64,000 bases of DNA from Mycolicibacterium elephantis DSM 44368 (GTDB taxonomy: Bacteria > Actinomycetota > Actinomycetes > Mycobacteriales > Mycobacteriaceae), in NCBI RefSeq assembly GCF_004014805.1, contig NZ_ATDN01000034.1:124001-188000 (forward strand), read 5' to 3'. A model generated the notes under the pieces. The model had not been told where the DNA came from, searched no databases, and saw only the letters and a list, made by a program, of their open reading frames with translations. The stretch's first letter is position 1. Each line of letters starts with the position of its first letter. The position numbers and the translations under genes were made by a program. Shown here piece by piece: positions 55,264 to 64,000 of the stretch.

Positions 55264-56493
55264 TCAGTCGCCGTTGAGCAGGCCCCTGGCCACATGGGTG
55301 ATCTGCACCTCGTTGCTGCCCGCGTAGATCATCAGGGACTTGGCGTCGCGGGCGAGCTGCTCGACCCGGTACTCGGTCATGTAGCCGTTGCCGCCGAACA
55401 ACTGCACGGCATCCATCGCGACATCGGTCGCCGCCTGCGAGCAGTACCACTTGATCGCCGAGGCCTCCGACAGCGAAATCTGGTAGCCGCTCTCCGCCGC
55501 TTCGATGACCCGGAACAGCATGTTGCGCACGTTCATCCGGGCGACTTCCATGTTGGCCAGCTTCAGCTGGATCAGTTGGAACTGCGCGATCTCCTGGCCC
55601 CACAGCTTGCGGGTCTTGGCGTAGTCGACACACAGCCGCAGGCATTCCTCGATGACACCCAACGCCATCGCGGCCACGCCGATGCGCTCGGCGGAGAAGC
55701 TCGACCGCGCGCTGGCCCGGCCGTCGCCCGACGAAGTGTCCTCGGTCTCACCGAGCAGTCGGTCGCGGCCGAGCCGGACGTTGTTGAAGAACAACTCCCC
55801 GGTGCGCGACGAGTGAATACCCATCTTGCGGAACGGCTTTGACTGCACAAAGCCTTCCATACCGCGGTCGAGGACGAACGTGAGCACCTTGCGGTCGCGT
55901 TTGTCCACACCGGGTTCGTCCAGCTTGGCGTACACCACCACCACGTCGGCGTCGGGTCCGTTGGTGATGAACGTCTTCTGCCCGTTGAGGATGTAGTCGT
56001 CGCCGTCGCGGGTGACATAGGACTTCATGCCGCCGAACGCGTCAGAACCCGAGTCGGGTTCGGTGATCGCCCAGGCGCCCACCTTTTCGTAGGTGACCAG
56101 TTCGGGCAGCCAGCGTTCCTGCTGGGCCAAGGTGCCGCGGCTCATGATCGTCGGCACCGTCAAGCCCAGGCTGACCCCCATCCCGGTGACCACGCCCATG
56201 CACACCCGGCACAGCTCGCTGACCACGATGTAGCCCATCCCGCCGGAGCCGCCGAGCGCGCTGCCCCCGGCCTCGCCGGACGATTCGCCGCCTTCACGCA
56301 GCCGGGCCAGCCGCTTGTTGAGCGAGTCCCGGGCCATGTCGGCGATGCCGAACGTCGCGAAAAGCTTGCGGATGATGGGGTAGGGCTCCATCTCGCCGCT
56401 TTCCAGCGCGTCGACGTGCGGACGAATCTCCTTGTCTACGAACTCGCGGACGGCATCACGGACGGCAAGGTCGACATCTGACCATTCGAGCAT
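55264..56493 (-). CDS. Acyl-CoA dehydrogenase (FadE type)
   Basis: 409 residues. It oxidises acyl-CoA to enoyl-CoA with FAD. Motifs: GAWAITEPDSGSDAFG (FAD and substrate), FITNGPDADVVVV, KMGIHSSRTGELFF and the C-terminal AVQLFGGNGYMTEYRVEQLARDAK..IYAGSNEVQ. The MCAD-type catalytic Glu in the last motif is replaced by Ala (IYAGSN), but a Glu occurs in SFSAERIGVAAMALG, the position used by isovaleryl- and long-chain-type dehydrogenases, so activity is expected. An extra Gly/Ser-rich insertion sits near residue 65-85. Substrate unknown. Start ATG 56493, 4 bp from the MpaB-like gene stop: likely one transcript. Confidence 0.9.
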   Translation of the reverse strand: MLEWSDVDLAVRDAVREFVDKEIRPHVDALESGEMEPYPIIRKLFATFGIADMARDSLNKRLARLREGGESSGEAGGSALGGSGGMGYIVVSELCRVCMGVVTGMGVSLGLTVPTIMSRGTLAQQERWLPELVTYEKVGAWAITEPDSGSDAFGGMKSYVTRDGDDYILNGQKTFITNGPDADVVVVYAKLDEPGVDKRDRKVLTFVLDRGMEGFVQSKPFRKMGIHSSRTGELFFNNVRLGRDRLLGETEDTSSGDGRASARSSFSAERIGVAAMALGVIEECLRLCVDYAKTRKLWGQEIAQFQLIQLKLANMEVARMNVRNMLFRVIEAAESGYQISLSEASAIKWYCSQAATDVAMDAVQLFGGNGYMTEYRVEQLARDAKSLMIYAGSNEVQITHVARGLLNGD

Positions 56494-56497
56494 GCAG

Positions 56498-57550
56498 TCA
56501 TGCTGCCTTACCCGGCTTTTCGCCCCGACCCCGGGCCGGTCGACGCAGCCCGGTCAGCGAGAACGTGGTGTGCACCAGCGACCCGGCCCGGTCGAGCAGC
56601 GACTTGCTCTGCGGCACGTAATGCATCGGCAGACCGCGGCGGTCCCGTGGCGGTGCCATGAACCCGGGCGCCTCGACCAGCGGGGCGTCGGGCGGCAGCT
56701 TGCCCTGGGCGCGGCGGTAGGCGGCCAACGCCCGTGGGTGAAGCCTGATCTCGTCGGGCACCGCCAGGAACGCGAACTCCACGAACTTGCCGAACAGTCG
56801 CAGCAGCACCTCGTCGCCGGGGGTCCACCGCATCCCGGCCTTCTCGCGCAGCGCCTCGTCGAACAACCCGGCCGCGATCCACCGCTGCGCGCCGACCATC
56901 GGCTTGAAGAGCTGATCCCACAGCGGCGTCGGCATCAGGACGAACCACGGCTTGGGGATGCGAATCTCGAAGATGTCCATGGTGGCGCGGTTGATCTCGA
57001 GCTCTTCGCGGCACTTGGTCTCCCAGTACACCTGGAAGTCCTCCCAGGTCTCGGGGACCGGACGCATGCTCATGCCGTACATCCGGTACCACTGCACGTG
57101 TTCGTCGAACAGCTGGCGTTTCTCGGCCTCGGTCAACCCGCCGCAGAAGTACTCCGCGGTCTTGATGATGAGCATGAAGAACGTCGCGTGGGCCCAGTAG
57201 AACGTCTCGGGGTTCAGCGCGTGGTAGCGGCGGCCCTTGGCGTCGACGCCCTTGATCGAGTGGTGGTAGCTCTTGATCTGCTCACCGGTCTGGGCGGCGC
57301 GCTCGCCGTCGTAGACCACGCCCATGATCGGGTACACCGAGCGTGCCACCCGCTGAAGCGGCTCGCGCAGCAGGATGGAATGGTCCTCGACGCCGGCGCC
57401 GAGTTCGGGATACATGTTCTGGATCGCACCGATCCACACGCCGAGCATCCCGGTGCGCAGGTCACCGAAGTACTTCCACGTCAGCGAATCGGGCCCGAGC
57501 GGGTCGGCCGCCGCCTCCGCACTCTTCGTGGTGGTTGTCGTCTCGGTCAT
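56498..57550 (-). CDS. MpaB/DUF2236 oxygenase-like protein (Rv1645c homologue)
   Basis: 350 residues. The DUF2236 helical fold (related to latex-clearing protein and MpaB) has PLQRVARSVYPIMGVVYDG, YHALNPETFYWAHATFFMLI with the conserved His, and EHVQWYRMYGMSMRPVPETW. Family members may bind heme b at conserved His/Tyr; the reaction in mycobacteria is not known. Rv1645c has 351 residues. A palindrome likely to be a TetR-type operator lies upstream; the acyl-CoA dehydrogenase follows, pointing to lipid or isoprenoid metabolism. Confidence 0.87.
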   Translation of the reverse strand: MTETTTTTKSAEAAADPLGPDSLTWKYFGDLRTGMLGVWIGAIQNMYPELGAGVEDHSILLREPLQRVARSVYPIMGVVYDGERAAQTGEQIKSYHHSIKGVDAKGRRYHALNPETFYWAHATFFMLIIKTAEYFCGGLTEAEKRQLFDEHVQWYRMYGMSMRPVPETWEDFQVYWETKCREELEINRATMDIFEIRIPKPWFVLMPTPLWDQLFKPMVGAQRWIAAGLFDEALREKAGMRWTPGDEVLLRLFGKFVEFAFLAVPDEIRLHPRALAAYRRAQGKLPPDAPLVEAPGFMAPPRDRRGLPMHYVPQSKSLLDRAGSLVHTTFSLTGLRRPARGRGEKPGKAA

Positions 57551-57599
57551 ACGTCCTCGCTGACTCCAGTACCCACGGTTACACCCTCACGATAATGTT

Positions 57600-57615
57600 G
57601 ACAACAGATGTTGTC
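57600..57615. promoter_or_regulatory. TetR-like palindromic operator upstream of the MpaB-like gene
   Basis: GACAACA-GA-TGTTGTC is a perfect dyad with 7-bp arms. On the minus strand a possible -35 TAGACA (57617-57612) and -10 TATCGT (57594-57589) with a 17-bp spacer surround it, so a bound repressor would block RNA polymerase. The responsible regulator is not in the window. Confidence 0.6.
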
Positions 57616-57751
57616 TACGATTTGCGGGCGCGTCGGCCCAGGCGTTATCCACCGGCGACTGATGCGCCACACCCGCGTGATCAGCGCGGTTGCCGAACCC
57701 GCAGCTGGACCGAGATTGCTCGACTCCCGAAGCCGTGCTTAGGCTGGCGAC

Positions 57752-59704
<1,953 letters not shown>

Positions 59705-59705
<1 letters not shown>

Positions 59706-62206
59706 TGCGGCTGCCGTACAGCTGGCTGCGCGACGCGGTGTCGGCCGGTGCGCCGGGCTGGGAGGTCGGCCCCGCCGAACTCGAACAGACGCTGATCCGC
59801 ATCGGCCACGAGATCGAAGAGGTCATCCCGGTCGGCCCGGTCAGCGGGCCGCTGACCGTCGGACGGGTGGCCGACATCGAGGAACTCACCGAGTTCAAGA
59901 AGCCCATCCGCGCCGTCAAGGTCGACGTCGGCGAACCCGATCCGCGCCATATCGTGTGCGGTGCGACCAATTTCGTCGTCGGCGACCTGGTCGTGGTGGC
60001 GCTGCCGGGCGCAGTGTTACCAAGTACGGCGACATCCGGCGGTATCACGATCAGCAGCCGCAAGACCTACGGACGCACCAGCGACGGCATGATCTGTTCG
60101 GCCGCCGAGCTGAACCTCGGCGTCGACCACTCCGGCATCCTCGTGCTGCCCGCGGGCACCGCCGAACCGGGCGCCCCGGCCGCCGACGTGCTCGGCCTCG
60201 ACGACGTCGTCTTCCACCTGGCCATCACCCCCGACCGCGGCTACTGCCTGTCGGTGCGCGGGATGGCCCGCGAGATCGCCAACGCCTACGACCTGGACTT
60301 CGTCGACCCCGCCGACGTGCCCGCACTGCCCGCCGACGACGAGGCGCTGCCGGTGACCGTGCAGGACGGCACCGGCGTCCTGCGGTTCGCCCTGCGCCCG
60401 GTCACCGGCATCGACCCGGCCGCCGTGTCGCCGTGGTGGTTGCAGCGCCGGCTGCTGCTGTCGGGCATCCGCGCGATCTCGCCGGCCGTCGACGTCACCA
60501 ACTACGTGATGCTCGAACTCGGCCATCCGATGCACGCCCACGACCGCAACCTGATCACCGGCGGGTTCGCGGTGCGGTTCGCCGAGCCGGGGGAGACGGT
60601 CGTCACGCTCGACGACGTCGAACGCCGGCTCGATCCCGGTGACGTGCTGATCGTCGACGAAGTCGCCACCGCCGCCATCGGCGGGGTGATGGGCGCCGGC
60701 ACCACCGAGGTCCGCGACAGCACCACCGACGTGCTGCTGGAAGCCGCGGTCTGGGACCCGGCGGCGGTGTCGCGCACGCAGCGGCGCCTGCACCTCTACA
60801 GCGAGGCGGGGCGCCGCTACGAGCGCGGGGTGGACCCGGCGGTCTCCGTGGCCGCGCTGGACCGCTGCGCCGCGCTGTTGGCCGACATCGCCGGTGGCAC
60901 AGCCCAACCCGCGTTGACCGACTGGCGAGGGGATCCGCCCCGCGACGACTGGTCGCAGCCCCCGGTGCGCATGCCCGTCGACCTGCCCGACCGCACCGCG
61001 GGCATCCGGTACGCGCCCGGCACCACCGAGAAACGGCTGACCCAGATCGGCGCCGGCGTCGTCGTCGCCGACGGCCAGGTGACCGCCGTTCCGCCCAGCT
61101 GGCGCCCCGACCTGCGTCAGCCGGCCGATCTGGTCGAAGAGGTGCTGCGGCTGGAGGGCTTGGAGCAGATCCCGTCGGTGCTGCCGCTGGCCCCGGCCGG
61201 ACGGGGGCTGACCGCGGAGCAGAAACGCCGGCGTGCGGTCGGAAAAGCGTTGGCGTTCAACGGCTATGTCGAGATCCTGCCGACACCGTTCCTGTCTGCC
61301 GCGGTGTTCGACCAGTGGGGCCTGCCGCCCGAGGACGCGCGCCGCTCGACGGTTCAGGTGCTCAACCCGCTGGAAGCCGACCGCCCACACCTGGCCACCA
61401 CGTTGCTGCCGGGTCTGCTGGAGGCATTGCATCGCAACGTGTCGCGCGGCGCCGCCGACGTGTCCCTGTTCGCGATCGCCCAGGTGGTCATCCCCACGGA
61501 TCAGACCCGCCCGGTCGAACGGATTCCGACCGATCGACGGCCCACCGACGAGGAGATCGCGGCGCTGGACGCGTCGCTGCCGCGACAGCCGCAACATGTC
61601 GCCGCGGTGTTGGCCGGGCAGCGCGAACCGGACGGTCCGTGGGGGCCGGGGCGTCCCGCCGAAGCCGGCGACGCGTTCGAGGCGGTGCGGCTCATCGGCC
61701 GCGTCACGGGCGTCGACTTCATCCTGCGGCCCGCGCAGTACCTGCCGTGGCACCCCGGCCGGTGCGCGGAGGTGCTCGTCGGCGACACCGTCGTCGGCCA
61801 TGCGGGCGAGTTGCATCCCGCGGTGGTCGAACGCTCGGGGCTGCCCAAGCGCACCTGTGCCGTCGAACTCGACCTCGACGCGATCCCGATCGTCGAGACC
61901 CGGCCCGCCCCGTCGGTGTCGCCGTTCCCCGCGGTGTTCCAGGACATCAGCCTGGTGGTCGATGCCGAGGTCACGGCGCAGAGCGTCATCGAGGCCGTGC
62001 GCGCGGGCGCCGGGCCGCTGATCGAGGACGTGCGGCTGTTCGACGTCTACACCGGGCCGCAGATCGGCGAGGGCCGCAAGTCGCTCGCCCTGGCGCTCCG
62101 GTTCCGTGCCCCGGACCGTACGCTGACCGAGGACGAGGCCAGCGCCGCGCGCGAGGCGGCGGTGCAGGCGGCGGCCGAGCGCGTCGGCGCCGTGCTCAGG
62201 GGCTGA
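59705..62206 (+). CDS. pheT: Phenylalanyl-tRNA synthetase beta subunit
   Basis: 833 residues. Domains: tRNA-binding EMAP-like OB fold (about 40-150, [21 protein letters not shown]), B3/B4 editing domain (about 210-400, [22 protein letters not shown]), B5 domain, catalytic-like core ([12 protein letters not shown]) and C-terminal anticodon-binding FDX-ACB domain ([21 protein letters not shown]...[14 protein letters not shown]). Encoded with pheS. Confidence 0.97.
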
Positions 62207-62228
62207 ACCCCTCCGCGGTTAATGGATT

Positions 62229-64000
<1,772 letters not shown>

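Overview
The window is about 64 kb of a high-GC actinobacterial chromosome. Gene content and order point to a fast-growing, environmental mycobacterium (Mycolicibacterium type). The backbone follows the Mycobacterium tuberculosis block Rv1625c to Rv1653: adenylate cyclase, pdtaR, thiolase/DUF35 pair, polA, rpsA, coaE, uvrB, efflux pump, universal stress protein, metallo-beta-lactamase-fold (MBL) protein, uvrA, lysX, infC-rpmI-rplT-tsnR, MpaB-like protein, second cyclase, pheST, argCJ. It also carries genes that the tubercle bacillus lacks at these positions: dps2, a five-gene branched-chain amino acid ABC operon, udgX, a second Lnt-like gene and a class I aldolase. No PE/PGRS genes are present. 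Homologue names come from remembered family sequences; no search was run.

Region by region. Bases 1-6100: tail of a DUF2339 membrane protein, dps2, a START-fold protein, a six-helix membrane adenylate cyclase, a secreted glycoside hydrolase with an Asp/Val-repeat tail, and tRNA-Leu(CAA). 6.1-14.6 kb: pdtaR, livJHMGF, a DUF167 protein, and a thiolase/DUF35 pair behind a perfect KstR box. 14.6-24.8 kb: housekeeping genes polA, rpsA, coaE and uvrB with small neighbours. 24.8-32.1 kb: two genes behind near-identical DosR-like boxes (a membrane protein and a RafH-type ribosome hibernation factor), an MFS pump with a MerR-type promoter, a small secreted protein, udgX, a cAMP-binding-type stress protein, an Lnt-like protein lacking the catalytic Cys, and class I aldolase.

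32.3-44.2 kb is an integrated element of about 11.87 kb lying inside the MBL gene. A large serine integrase sits at the left end. The stranded host 3' end (60 codons) lies outside the left end. The right end supplies a different 60-codon 3' end of identical length, so the MBL gene is cut but repaired. The element carries small zinc-finger proteins, a primase-helicase, a WhiB, an excisionase-like HTH protein, an HNH nuclease and small and large terminase, but no portal, capsid, tail or lysis genes. That makes it satellite-like rather than a full prophage. Where the structural genes would be expected there is instead a low-GC three-gene operon: a RelE/HigB-like toxin, an Xre antitoxin with a C-terminal extension, and a SecB-like chaperone. 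This is a toxin-antitoxin-chaperone (TAC) module and the strongest candidate for an undescribed anti-phage system here.

44.7-64 kb: uvrA, an AlkZ-fold protein without the QxQ motif, lysX, infC (rare ATC start, attenuator-like leader), rpmI, rplT, tsnR, an acyl-CoA dehydrogenase, an MpaB/DUF2236 protein behind a TetR-like palindrome, a class III cyclase, pheS-pheT, then argC-argJ behind two overlapping ARG boxes. argJ runs off the right edge.
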